Positions 14,028-26,900 of a stretch of 64,000 nt of DNA are shown here, one piece after another (position 1 is the stretch's first letter; each line of letters starts with the position of its first letter). Origin of the DNA: Gymnogyps californianus. Taxonomy: Eukaryota; Chordata; Aves; Accipitriformes; Cathartidae. The DNA is taken from assembly GCF_018139145.2 (NCBI RefSeq), contig NC_059473.1, forward strand, positions 61,982,707 to 62,046,706. The letters run 5' to 3'. A model generated the notes under the pieces. The model was not told the origin of the DNA. It saw nothing but the letters and a program-made list of their open reading frames with translations, and did not search any database. The position numbers were made by a program, and so were the translations under genes.

Positions 14028-14222
14028 GTTTCAGAAGAGCAATGCAGGGCTGAAAGTACAGTACCACAGCTGCATTTCTCAAACTCAGAGCAAACATCTG
14101 AAAGCCTCTGTACCCTTGGTTCTTGCCAGATGTTGATTCTGACAGGAGAAAAAGTACCAGGTTTTTCCAAAACTTCAGCATGGGTGAATTATAGCTGGTG
14201 CAAAACAAATAAATATAAATAA
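14028..14222 (+). other. Exon-like open segment behind strong acceptor
   Basis: A long pyrimidine tract (about 13997-14025) ends in CCCCAG at 14022-14027, a textbook 3' splice-site shape. The frame starting directly after it stays open for 64 codons to TAA at 14220-14222. Two overlapping poly(A) hexamers AATAAA (14208-14213 and 14218-14223) sit at the stop, so the geometry is that of an alternative terminal exon. The translated peptide is not one I recognise. The opposite strand is also open (13978-14295 minus), which weakens the case. Chance is the leading alternative. Confidence 0.2.
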
Positions 14223-14754
14223 AATATCTAGTCCTGCAGCTCTGGAAAATTACTGTGCACAAGTAAGATTTCCTGACCCAGCAGAAAGTTATCAATTAAA
14301 ATAAAATAAATAGAAAAAACACAACATGCCCAGTTGACATTTGACTGCTTTGCATGTTTGGAGGGCTAAATCTCATGCCTTAAGTAACCAAGTTAGGACC
14401 TCAGCGTCCTCTCTGCTAACCACCAGTAACTGATTTCTCTCAAAACAGCTCTATCCAATCTCTAATAAATATTTAAGTCTCTGATGGTGTCAAAAGCTCA
14501 TGCTGGAATTCCTCTACTCAGAGAAGGAATGGAGCTCATAAAATCTCAGAGTTCATTCAAGGTAATCTGTCTATGAACTTGTTTTTTCATAAGAAGTTCT
14601 GTTTCATGAGCTGCCTCAATTTCAGACCACTAAAACTGTAATTAATGGTAATGGAGTGACGAGACCTCATTTGCCTGATGAGTGCACAGTCCACCTGATG
14701 CCCATTCTTATACTAGGGTTTGCTGCTGTGTTCAAACATGATTATACAGGTTAG

Positions 14755-14905
14755 CAGCTGAGAGATCTGGGTTCATTTCTGCCATTGTTTATATATAATC
14801 TTGATTTTTGCTTTAGCATCTGTGCCTTAGTTACCCCTGGCTCTAAAGAAAAGGTGAAAAAACCCCAAACTATGCAAACCACTTCAAGTTTTGTGCATAG
14901 GGCAG
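14755..14905 (+). mobile_element. MIR-like (CORE-SINE) relic
   Basis: The order of words follows the MIR/CORE-SINE layout. A tRNA-derived B-box-like part, GAGATCTGGGTTCATTTCTG, lies at 14762-14781. It is followed after a gap by the segment ending AGCATCTGTGCCTTAGTT (14815-14832), corresponding to the diagnostic 'tctctgtgcctcagtttcc' part of MIR, and then by a shortened aaa-tgg-like stretch and AAACCACTTCAAG near 14876-14888. Divergence is high with internal deletions, as expected for a family that expanded early in amniote history. The match is from memory of the consensus. Confidence 0.5.
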
Positions 14906-15044
14906 TCCTAGCTGTATGTACAGAGGGTTAGCCAATTCATACTCCAGTATAATTAGGTTGTTTGCAGCTAATTTTCTGTGTATCATGATGTATTACAAAA
15001 GTGTTATTAAAGACCATATTTCTGAATGCCTTTAAGAAATTAGG

Positions 15045-15115
15045 TTCTGGTTCTGTTCATACTGAATCTGATGGCAAATTTCCCATTAAATTCATTGGTT
15101 CAGGATCACAGCTTA
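15045..15115. repeat. Possible ancient amniote repeat fragment
   Basis: The stretch reads GGTTCTGTTCATACTGAATC then ATGGCAAATTTCCCATT then TTCATTGGTTCAGGATCAC. This resembles a dispersed sauropsid repeat with two facing 'tgaagtcaatggcaa / ttcccattgacttcaatgg' modules. I cannot name the family with confidence, and the copy is strongly diverged. Confidence 0.3.
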
Positions 15116-18100
15116 ATGAGCATAATTCTTTGAGTCTGCTCTTGGTATAACAAAGAGTTTTCATTATACTGTAGTCTTTGTTCATTGCAATATTCAGGAT
15201 ATAGTCAATATATCATTAAAGGAAACTCATTAAATGTGTAACTACATGCAGAGTGACTCAGATTAAGATTTTAGTATAAGAGATACTGTAGCAGAAACTG
15301 TATATTTGTACATGAAGGAGAACTCAGATACAGAACTATTTGTTGAAAGAGCACCTCAAGTCCTCAATCTCTCTTGTCTATAAATTGCATTCATAATCGA
15401 CAGCTCATTAACAACTCATTATGGATACTGAATATTGCACAAACAGATGCAGTGCAGCAAAGGAGACAAAAACTAAATTCATGAAAGGGAAAACAGGGAG
15501 ATATTTTTCAATTGAAGAGTATGACTTCATTAATGGCATTTGGGTTCTTTCTTCTGTATTTGAATTGCCACAAACAGATCTAGTGGTAACTACCACTTCT
15601 CAGTACCTGAGGAAAAATGTGTATGCTATGTGTAGATAATAGACCAGCTGTATAACCATGCAGTGCCTGCTTTCCACAGACTACAAGATTTAGGAATTAC
15701 AAATTAGTAAAATGCTAAAGTGGATATAAAGCAAATAGGAATTCAGTAACTATTTCTGTATTATCTGTGGAATGAGCTCAGTAGCCTTCATAGTGCAGCC
15801 TAGGAAATACTACTGCTTCTTTACACCGACAGTCCTCAGAATGTTACAGTGACACTCAACACATTGCCATTGGACCTGTATCTTTATTCAACCACCTCTC
15901 AACTGCATTTTAATTATTCTATTTCATGGGAAAGTCAGTACCAAAAGAAAATTATTATTTTTCAAGTCCATGAGATCACACATAGACTGATAGCTCCAGG
16001 GAAGAAGGCTAACACATCTTCCCCATGTTCTAGTATCATTTCAAAGGAGGTGTTGGTACTGCAGATACACTGGCAGCCTTGGATTACACAGCTCCATAAT
16101 CATTTATCAGTGCAATAGGATCAATGACTCCTGCCAGACACTAACACTGATACTTCAGATTATTTAGGTTAGGAAATATATCATTCTTCTGCAGTAATAT
16201 AAGTAATAGGAAAGTACGAAGTAGTCAAAGCAGACCTCTTTAAAAAATCCAGGAATTAGCACAGAAAATACTGTGAAGAGAAAAGGTTATATTCCTATCT
16301 ACAAGCAAAGGAATTAGAAATTTATAAGAATTATGCATGTTCAGTGTCTTAGAGATTATTTTTTATTTCACGACACTTTATGACAAAATCTATTTTGTAC
16401 AAGGAAAAATAAGAGCTGATACATTTCTTTTTTCCTTCCTTCAAGGGAAAGCCCAAAGCTCGATTGTGTTATACTCTGTAGGTGGAGCTTCTGTCCACAC
16501 AGAGCTTTGCAGAAAGTACTGCCTGAAGACATTCGGGCATGCAGAAATGACAATCTTGCGTGTGTGTCAGCTTTCTTCTGTGAATTTCTGAATGGATTTA
16601 TCCCCCTTGAAAGAAGATTCTCCTATATTTGAAGAACCTCCTTGATTTTCCCTCTGCCAGACCTACCTCTTTGCTGACTGCAGCAAAGAGCAAAAAGTCA
16701 TAACTGTGCATTGTCATGCCAAAACTGGAAAAATTAATACCTGTTCACAGGCTTCTAAAAGGCTCTTTTGCCTCCTAAGTAAAAGATGTAATGTGTATTC
16801 TCTAAAGCATGTGCCAAGACAGGTGAAAGAGGATCCTAAGAAAACTAGACAAACCTAAATTCATCAGGAAAGTGTTTAAATCATTACTTTCAGCACTGTT
16901 ACTTAGAAAGACAAGTGAAGCTGAAGATCCCTCTGCATGGTTATCTGTTGAAGTCCACTTAATTTCAAGAATGAAATGTTTGTGTAAATGTATAGATGCT
17001 GTTTCACACAGACTTTGAGATCTTTCAGACAAGAAAGAAGATTTCACTTTGTACTTTTACCAATCTTATATCCATGAATTGTGCACGTACTGACAAAATT
17101 AACTTAAAGAAAAGACAGAGAGACTCAGAACTACAAGACTGGAAGATGAGCTAAAGGTGATGGCATCTATATTTCATTTATTTAAAATTGTGTAATAACA
17201 TTACTTATAATGTTAGTTTTCAAATGCATGACTGGCACTCAGACAATGGGAGTTAGACAACCAGCATCACTGAAAATGTCCTCTGGTGATGACTCAAGAA
17301 CCTTTAGAAGGCTCCAAAACAATTAATGGTTGTACATGTATGTGTGCCTATCACAACAAAACTCACATTACATTGCAGTCCCATGTCATAGCATTAACAG
17401 ATAATGAATCACAGGTGGAAAACTGTGGAATTCCATATGCAGTATGATTTTGTTGATGATAGGATGCACGTGAACAAACAATTTTTTTAAAATGCAGGAA
17501 AGAAAAAAAAAAATCCCAAGCAACTTTCTGTACAATGCTTAAACTTCATTTATTTTGATGAACCCTGGATGTCACATTCTAATTGGTGTGAAAATGGAGA
17601 ACAACAGTCAGTGGGAACTAAAGCTTTGATGAATGTCTGAGTCTGGCCATACAATGAATTGGAAAAGTTTTGATTTTTCCCTGCCAAGCTTCTCAACAGT
17701 AGATAATTATGAAAAATGTGGAAAAGGATTTAGAACTATCAGTTGAACATCATTTAAAACTTTGGATCATCCCCAAAGGCCATGAGAATGTATGCACTTG
17801 TTGCTGGAAATGTTTATTGGTGAAATTCACTGAAAAGTGCAAAAGCAAAAAGTGGTGTTGATAATTTTTAATAAAATGAGAGCATTCATGTCCTTTACCT
17901 TAACACCCCAAAATTCCTCTCCTCACTCTAAAAACTCTTTGCAAGCAGATCACTGTGCAGACGTTCATATTTTTTCCAGCTAAGATTAGGTCAGCATTTC
18001 TGTTCTAAATTGCTATCTTCAGTGATAACCAAAGCTAATAAGTCATTCTTATATATGTATTCCAGGGTGAAGTTTAGAAAATCAATTTCAGTCTAAAATT

Positions 18101-20440
18101 AACACAGGTCTTTTATCAAGTTTGTTTAAGTATTTTGTATTTTCAATGGGTAATTTTTTTGCTGATACCTGCTGCAATGTACATGAAATCAACAGGGGAA
18201 GACAAGGAAACCCAGGTACTTCGTATTCTGAATGGAAATTACCCATTTTTCTCTACCTTTCCAAAGTTTTGCCAGTCATGAATACCCAAAGACAATCCTT
18301 TTTGATCAGTGGTAAAATAAGTATCTCTTCAAAGTCTTTACATCCAGTGTAGTGGCTTTTTCTGGAAGACAGGTTATTGAAAATCTTGTAGTCATTACCA
18401 GGTGACTTTAAATGGCCTTGTTATACACTAGGTCAGATTAATTATTCCTTCTGGCTTTAGAAATCTAATCAACATAGGAATGAGGGGCAAATGTTAAATA
18501 TGTATTTTGGTTTATGATTTTTATGTTTATAGAGTGTTGATCATCCTATATTACAGTAGAAACTGAAATTTCTTCATATTTTGCAGAAGTTGTGGAACTT
18601 GAGAGACCAAAATATCAGAAGTTCTACCTCTACCTCTAACTGTCACACTGTTTTGTAGTGGCTAATTTGTAATAATATAAAAAACCCACACTATTTCACG
18701 GGGAAAACAAGAAGATATTATCCAGACCCTTGTTCTAGATTTTGTTTTAAATACTGGCTAACTTATTTTTTTACAGAAAAGTCAACTTCTGATTCAGTTA
18801 AATTCAGTTCAATAATTGTGTCTTTAGATTTAAGACTCTGTTCTGAACTCCCTTAAATCGGTGGAACCCTTTTATGTCAGTGATTTAAAAAAAAAGTTGC
18901 GGTTTTACATGGCATATCAAAAAGCATAATATGACACATTATTTCATGGGGCACTTTCTGTGACAGAGGGAGAGTGTCCAAGCAGAGGAAGTGTCTCCAA
19001 AACACCCTGTGTCCAACCAGTGATCTTGTAAATTAGCAGAGTGCAGCTCAGTCATTATAACTGCATCAAGACACACAGATAGTATCATACTATAGCTTAT
19101 AATATGTCAGAAGAAAATTTTTGAAAGATGATCTACTTCATTCCAAGAAATAATTAGTTTATAAATCGCAAAAATGAGATATGAAACTAGGTCATTGATG
19201 TATCAAAACCTATAAGGAAATATGACACTATGCATCAAAATGTGAAGCTGTGATTACTTTCTGCAGCTATGCTCTTTGATAAAACTGCAGGTAAGTAATT
19301 CACTGTTGACTGTTAAAATACCTTATCATATTTACTAGCACAGCTGGGCAGATATATGTAGCAGGCATGTGGGAATGGAAAAGAAGGAGAAAAGAATACT
19401 GCTTAGAATATTTTAAATGTTCAAGTCATTTACTGAAAAAATAATGGTTTTAGAATTCAGAAAAAAATACCTTCTCTTCCCCCACCTCTGAAGGAGGAAG
19501 AGGCTTGGCCCCTCTCACTTTTGTAGCATTGCAAAAGCGATGTGTCCGTTCAGCTGGGTTTAAGCCACAAGCCCTACACTCTGACAATATCTGCCCTCAT
19601 AGGCAGATTTTCCTGCTCTGAACAAGCCGTCACTTTGAAGTCTACCTCTCCCACAAGGCCCTGTCAACAAACATATCCTTTACCAGCCTACGGAAAGATG
19701 TATTTTTTTAATTAACCACCCTGCAACTACCACAAAACTACATTCCTTCAAGGACTGAATTGATCTAGTGGATCACCCCTTCTCTACTTTGTGGTACCAC
19801 AAATAGACAGAACAGTGAAATTGCCAAAGGTATCCAATTGAAAATACAATTGAAACAGACAAGGGAAAAAAAGGTAGAAAACTCAACATTCACCATTTCT
19901 GATCTAAGCAGTGGAAGTAACTTCACAGAAAACAGTTCATATTTTATTTACCTCATATGGCTCTTCATTCCCACCCCCCTCACACACAAACACACCACAA
20001 ACAGATGTGATAATTTTTAAAAAATCCTGATTTTTATTTTTCTTTTAAATCAATCTTTTCTTTATTTGGTAAGGAGGAATCAGAATTTTCCTTGGCAGTA
20101 GTTATTTGACAGGATGCCGGTCTACTGGCAAATAAAAATGGAGAATGAAATTCCCTCCAAAACACAGAATCTCTACTAGATATTTTTAAGGAAATTAGTT
20201 TTGATCATCAGTCTATACGATAACTTAAAAGCTTTATACGATTATTTTTATAAATTTGTGAAGGCGTCTATTCTCAAATAACATAATTGTTCCATTTTTA
20301 TTACTACATTGCAATGATAGCATTAGTGATCTTTATAGGAATACATTAACAGAAAAGCAGTTGATGACATTTTTTAAAATGCACTTAAAATAGTTAGAGG
20401 ATTTCCTCTGAATCAGTTTCGATTAACTTGAGGAAACCAG

Positions 20441-20935
20441 CTCTTCAGGATACAAATAAGAACCTGTATTAGGAGTCTTGCAGAAGACAGTGTATTCAGG
20501 GAGTTAGAGATCTTGAGCAAGCCGCATCTCCTATACTGGGCCTTCTGCGTAAGGCTTGAGAAACCTGTGTGCTAGCATGAGTGACCACAGTATAACTGCA
20601 TGCATATAACAATGTAAGGGAACATGCTGGAATACCCTGGGTATACGCTGTTCCTGGATACAGTTCCTAGGTACGTGTAGCTAGATATGCTCTGGTGGGC
20701 ATTAAGAAAGAGATAACATTCCTACCTGTCAAGAGAACTTACAGAGTTTTGCTATTGCAGATATAAGGAACCACCATATAGAGGGAGGTTGAACCTCTCC
20801 ATGGACAGGAATCCTGCATAGCATGCCATGGCTGCCCAACTGATGTCTGCCTGATGCTGCATAAAAGTGGGGTTCCCACTGTCTGAAGGAACATAAGATT
20901 GCCTTGCTATCTATATTTCTCTTCCTACTTTCTAC
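20441..20935 (+). other. Weak LTR- or promoter-like block
   Basis: A moderately GC-richer block. A CATAAAAG TATA-like box at 20860-20867 is followed by a GC-richer start-site-like stretch, and pyrimidine-rich sequence lies further downstream. This is the general shape of an old LTR promoter, but I find no TG...CA ends, target duplication or poly(A) hexamer at the expected place, and I do not recognise a family. Confidence 0.15.
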
Positions 20936-23900
20936 TTCATTTTACTTGCTGTTCTGCCTTTCTTACTGAGACCCAGAAAGAATGCTGCTCCTCCTCATCC
21001 CGGCACAGAAAAGTACCTCCAGAGTTTCAAAATAAGATTATACAACCCAAAACTAGCAAATTAACAGCCAGTTCTCAAACCTTTGTGATAAGCCTCCAAG
21101 TTTGGAAGAAGACATTCAGAGACATCTTTGGTGACCTTTCTGGGCAGCCTAGAAAGCACATGAGTTGACTACAGGATGCCAACTGGTCCCTTGGGAAAGA
21201 CTAAGATTAAACATCAAGTGAGAAAGGGAAGAAAAAAGGGTTTTCTTGGATTCTTTATTTCAACTCATGACATAGGCAAAATGGGGGAGAGCAGGCAGGT
21301 GACTTCCCAGATGATACCTTCTAGCACTGCAGTTAAGGGACAAAAAAAAGAAAACGATATCTCAGAGGAACGCTGGACAGAAGATTTTCTCTTTCAACAT
21401 TTTATTTCATCACAGTGTCACACCATGAGTGAGATGTACCACAACAAGGAAGAGCTGAGTGTGAAGTGTGCAAAGAAGATCCTTTCTTTGCTATTCTAAA
21501 GTAGTTTTAGAATGCAAAAGGGCAAAGATAGCATAATACATCATCAGTAGAGTCTGACGGTGAAAAAAAAAGGGGAGGGGGAAAAGAAACTGTACTTTTC
21601 TAACTATTTATTTGCCTTTGAATTTTTTGAAATTGTCCAGGCTGGACAATTCAAGTTAACTGCAAAAAAAAAAAAAAAAGCTACTGTATTGATTTTGTCT
21701 AGTCCAGCAGCACAAAAAGGCAAGTTCAGACAAAATCTTGGACTGACTAGATTATCTCTGTATGAGGAAAAATGAAAGGAGCAGTACCTTGTATTGTAGC
21801 AAATGCGTAGATTAGTGAATACAAGAAGAAAGTAGAAACACATTGTGACCCAGGACTGCAAAGCTTTAAGTTCAAAGGTATTAGATGCCTAACTCCTATT
21901 CAAAGTAAGGTTAAGTGATTAAACACTTCAAGGATTTTAGCGTGAGACTACAAAAGGAAGGCTACATCTGCTTGAGGGGATAATAGATACATTTACTTCT
22001 GAAAGCAGTCCCGGATATTTTGACTCGTCCAAGTCCCAGACACATGGGTATAAATAATGATTCAACTTCTCAAATCAGGACTAAATCAGCAATTTTCATG
22101 CTGCAGGGGTGTTAGTTTCCTGATAGCTACAGACAGCTATACTAGATGTTCATCAGGTCTTGCACCTTCCTTTGAGATGAACATGGGCCAAAGTTTTTGC
22201 AGTAAGCTGAGGCCTAACTTTCCTAATACGATTCTTTTCTAACATACAGTATTATATGCTTAAAAAAAAAAAATCTAATGGCAGATTTTGCATTTAGTTG
22301 CAAATTTTCCAAACTTTCAGAGTATGAAGGTTCAAGACCCTTGTTCTAAAATCACACTTATGTTTAGGAAAATGTCTTTTGCTCCCTGACAGACAGCTGT
22401 GAGTCTCAGGAAGTCAGAGACTGAGGATGGACAGTACTTCTCCACAGCGTTCAGGAAAGGATCTTCAAACAGCTAGCTTTGTCTGGGCTCTGGCATCAGG
22501 TCAGAACTTGAACCTGCCCCAGGTGCCACAGATGGTTTCCAGAGAAACCTCCATGTGTTCTTTTATCTGAGGAAACACTGAACACCAGTGAGATGTTTGG
22601 AAGAGGGTCTTCAAGTCCTATTTCCATACACAGTCAGGTGCATAATACAAGACACCATTATAGCTCTTTTAAATTAGTAAAGGATCACCCTATAAGTAGC
22701 TGTGTGCCCGTGCATGTGAGTTTGTCTTGAATTCCCTCTACCTCCAGTGACTTTTGGATTTAGTAGCTGATGATTCACCCAAACTTGACTGAGGAGTGAG
22801 AAAGATATATATTCCAATAAATTATGGGCCTGAAGGATGTGTTGCATTATCAAGTCATGCCATACTAGAGATTCTGACAATATATATACACACATAGGAG
22901 AAAACTCTTAAACAACCTTCAACACCAAGAACCCCTCTGTTAGAGCTCCCACCATTTGGCACCTAAAACCAAAAGAAAGAACATGAAACAGATCTGCAGA
23001 ATGTGTTTTACAGATTTGTTACTCCCAGAACTGCTTGCTTCTTTTGCTATTCCATGGCATTGTTTGTATTTCAAGGTCTGTGGCCCTTCCTCTCTGTTAC
23101 GGGGGTAGGACATTAATTCTAGACAGACCATAGATCATTCCCCTTCTGAAGCTGTTAAATATTTTTTCAGATTAAACATTAATCATGAACTCTGAAACTT
23201 ATTTCAAGGGAAGAATATTTTTCCTGTTTTTTACACCTCACTTCCTCCCTTCAAAGGAAAGAAAAATCTGCTATCTGGCATATTAGTCCTGGAATAAGAG
23301 AATCACTGATGAATCTGCAACAACATTAAATATGAATTTCTATCCCTGTATGTTCCAGTTTAAACATTTACTTACAGTGCATTTATCAAGAAAAGGAAAA
23401 CAGTCCGTTTCTAGATTCAGTGAAACAAACTGTATAACTCAAAGTTAACAAAATAAGGTCAAATTTTCATTCTAAAGTAGTCAAAAATAGAGGTGCCTTT
23501 GAACTACAAATACAAAAGTAAGACTGGGGTGAAGTAGTTTGCCTTTTCTTTCCCATAATCTCCTGTCTGTGGCCTTCCAGCAGACAACTAATAATAACCT
23601 GAAACAATTTTGCTGCTAGATTTTCTAATGCCTCATACATATTAATGAGGACTCAACATACCTTCTTGTTCTTCCTGTTTATTGACACAAAAAAAGATTC
23701 TCCTACTTGTCATTTCAAATGATGGCATCTATCTTGATCTGTTAAAAAAGGTGATTTGAAACCTTCCTGGGCCACACACCCACCCCTGCCTGCAGGGCTA
23801 GTGTCTGATTTCAGGCGTGTTCCATTAAATGGGAACATGTAATCGATACTGGCTACTAGGTGTTTACAGGTCATGCTTCAAAGAAAATTGCAAGGAAGAT

Positions 23901-26900
23901 AATATCCTTAAATAAATATAAAACTTTCATCTTTTAAGGCCATTGCAAATTACGTTTCTTCAAATATTTTTAAACCATGTGAACAGAAATCCAGCTATTC
24001 AGAACAAAACTTAACCCCATACAGTAACATATCTACCAAATATTCCTTTTTAAGTGCTGAACAGAGATGTGCTAGTTCTGGATCATTTGTTGCACATATC
24101 AACTGTTGGCAGGAAGCCAAAGATGCTAGCATTTTACACATTTTAAGTAAATGTTTGTTCTTTTTTAGATTGCTTAAATTAGAGGAAAGGATTTCCAGTA
24201 AAGAATATTCTACTTTCTTAAACAGAAAGAATTGTAAGATTAGTTGCAACTACAGATAAGTTATACTGACATGCCTTTTTGTACCTCTCAAGCACACTTT
24301 CCTGAGAAGAAGTTTGTTACCTTCAACTTTCTGTGGATAGAGCCATATGGTCCCACCACTCTCAGACTGGAAATCCTGGCGGCAATATCTCATTTACTAC
24401 TCATGTTCAACTGACAGACCCAACTGTGTTTGTCATCAATATGCCTTTTCTTCCAAGAGCCTATGACAGCAGATGAATTGAAGTGACCCCAAGCCAGCTT
24501 CTCCAAAACAAAGCATTATTCACTTGAACACAGAGAAAAGGCCTTAAACAAACAAAAGACCCTTACTTCAGCTTTCATCTTACCATCTGAGCCTCAGTAA
24601 ATTCAGCTTTATCCTGCTACTTCCATCTCTAGGTTAGATGGGGGTAGGTGAGACTGTTTTGTTTCAGCTTGCTTATGTGCCCCTCAGAGTCAGTCATCAT
24701 CTCCCCCCTGTGCAGCTGCTGACAGCCCACTTAACCTCCCTTCTTCCCTTGAATCAGCATCTGAAAAGTTTTAGTGTCCTGCTTGGGCCTGGAAAGGGTA
24801 AACTTGCCCACCAATTTGGTATCTGGCAGAGGCGATTTCCTATTCAGAGCTTTCCTATTAGTTCCCACAAGGACCTTGGACATTTTCCTCAGACTCTGTC
24901 ATTATTTTCTTTCATGTGGGTTTCCCTTTGCAGTCAAGCAAGACAGTAACAATTAGGGAAAGTGAGGTGCATATGGTATTTGTTAAAAATATGCATAGCT
25001 CCCACATTATCCAAAGCAGTAGAAAGCAGACTTTAGTGGAGGTGACAGCCTCATTCCCTGTCACTGTTTCAGGGCTTAATTGGTCATAATAAAATTTTGT
25101 TTCTTGTTCTTCAATGTCTTAAAATATATCTATTTAGTAGATTGTTTGATATGCTGACACTTTTGATTCACCCTACAACATAGGTATGTTTTCTGTGAAT
25201 TCAGTAGTAATAGCTATAAACAACAGATTTTAAGTAAGCAAATTTTCCATAAAATAATCAGCAAAATGTTTCTAAAAGTAAGTGGAGCTGGACTACTTGC
25301 AAGATACATGGTACCTTGACTCTCTCTAGGGCAAGCAAAGGTGGAACTCATCCCTACCTACCCATGCCTCTGAGCTTCAGCTGCTCAGACCACCTCTTCA
25401 CTCTCCTTCGTAATGTAAGTGTTATGCACAATATGCATCACCTGCTGAATCTGCAGTAGTTTCCCAAGAGAAGTACCAAGATCCTCATGTGAGCACTGTT
25501 TTACAATGTGCTGGAGAAGGCACCTGGAAATACAATATGGAGAATGAAGTCTCCTAAGTGGATGATGGACAAGACTATCAATTATAGTATGATCCATTTT
25601 ACACCCAGCATTTCTTGCTGTTTAGAGAAATAAGGGTAGGTGTCTTAACATAGTGAGCTTTGGTGTTACTTGCATTACAGGTGTTTTCTATTCAGACAAG
25701 AAGGGGGACCTTTTTATCTTCCCAAATCTAAAATACCATCCCTTTCTGTACATTTGCTGGCCTGTGAGTAAGTGCTAAATTAAAGTGGGTCACAGCCAGC
25801 AGAGGACTAGAACTGTCCAGTTGTGCAAGCTTTCCTTTTCCTTGCTTTTGTGCAGTTATACGAGATATGAGGCAAGTTTGGCTGCTATAAAGCCAAGCTG
25901 AGCATGCAGTAAACTGTTTAGAAAATACACATCATTCAAAGAATTTGAAAAGCAACTAATTGCTTAATGTATGGCAAGCTGCAGTTACTTTTATCATACA
26001 TACATAGTTACTAAATTCAGTCGTGAAATGTGTTCAAAGGCTAATTTCATGCAAACCTTTCTCACTGCACTGTGTTGTTAGATTACCACATGCCACGACA
26101 CAAGCTTTCTGCCATTCTAGAACCACTTTCAGATACAAGAGACCACAGCTCCTGGGAGCACACTCTTCTAATGGGCTTCCCGAGAGGAGCCCTAGTAAGT
26201 CATTAAGATCCCCTCCACATCCTGCGAGAGAAGGGGACAGAGCAGCAGGAACTGCCACTGCAAGCACCAGAGCTGGCTGACAAGGAATCTTGTTTGCAGG
26301 TATTCAGTTAGGAATGTGGCTGCCTTAAAGAGATATATTCTGTCGAAAACTCCCATCAGAGGCTGATGCACTGAAAGCTGCTCAGGAATTCAATAACGAG
26401 TACATTATAGTTGCCCTCCTTTGTAATACTTTGGTACAATCTGCAGATATGACTGGTGCCGACATGCAGTGCACCATCCTCATCTGAGCAGGCTACTCTG
26501 TTGAAGATGAAGCACTGCATGATAACATCAGTCTCCCGTCATAATGCCTCTGAATGAAAGCGACCACAGGGCATATCATTACATTATTTGGGCAGCTTTG
26601 GTGGTGTGCTTTGGTCATTTTGTTCTATCTCCAATTATGAAAAAGAATGATCCCTGACGTTTGATGTTCAGTGAGAGGAAGGAAAAGCATTCCACAAGCT
26701 TACATTTGTTAATTTTACTTTATAATGGATAAAGCTTAGCTGTATGATTGTAAAATTAGGTAAATTCAAGACATTTCGCCAAAAAAAAAAAAATTCTTAG
26801 CACTGTAGTTTAACATCCAGGCACTTGCATTGGGACAGTAGGCTAAACTATTTTGTGCCATTTGATGTAAGTTTTTCAAAACCCGTATGTAGTAATTCTT

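Larger units (their letters stand above)
14223..20440. other. Noncoding DNA with old SINE relics
   Basis: No gene seen. The stretch contains the MIR-like relic at 14755-14905 and a possible ancient amniote repeat fragment at 15045-15115. Remaining frames are under 95 codons and have no recognised features. Confidence 0.55.
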
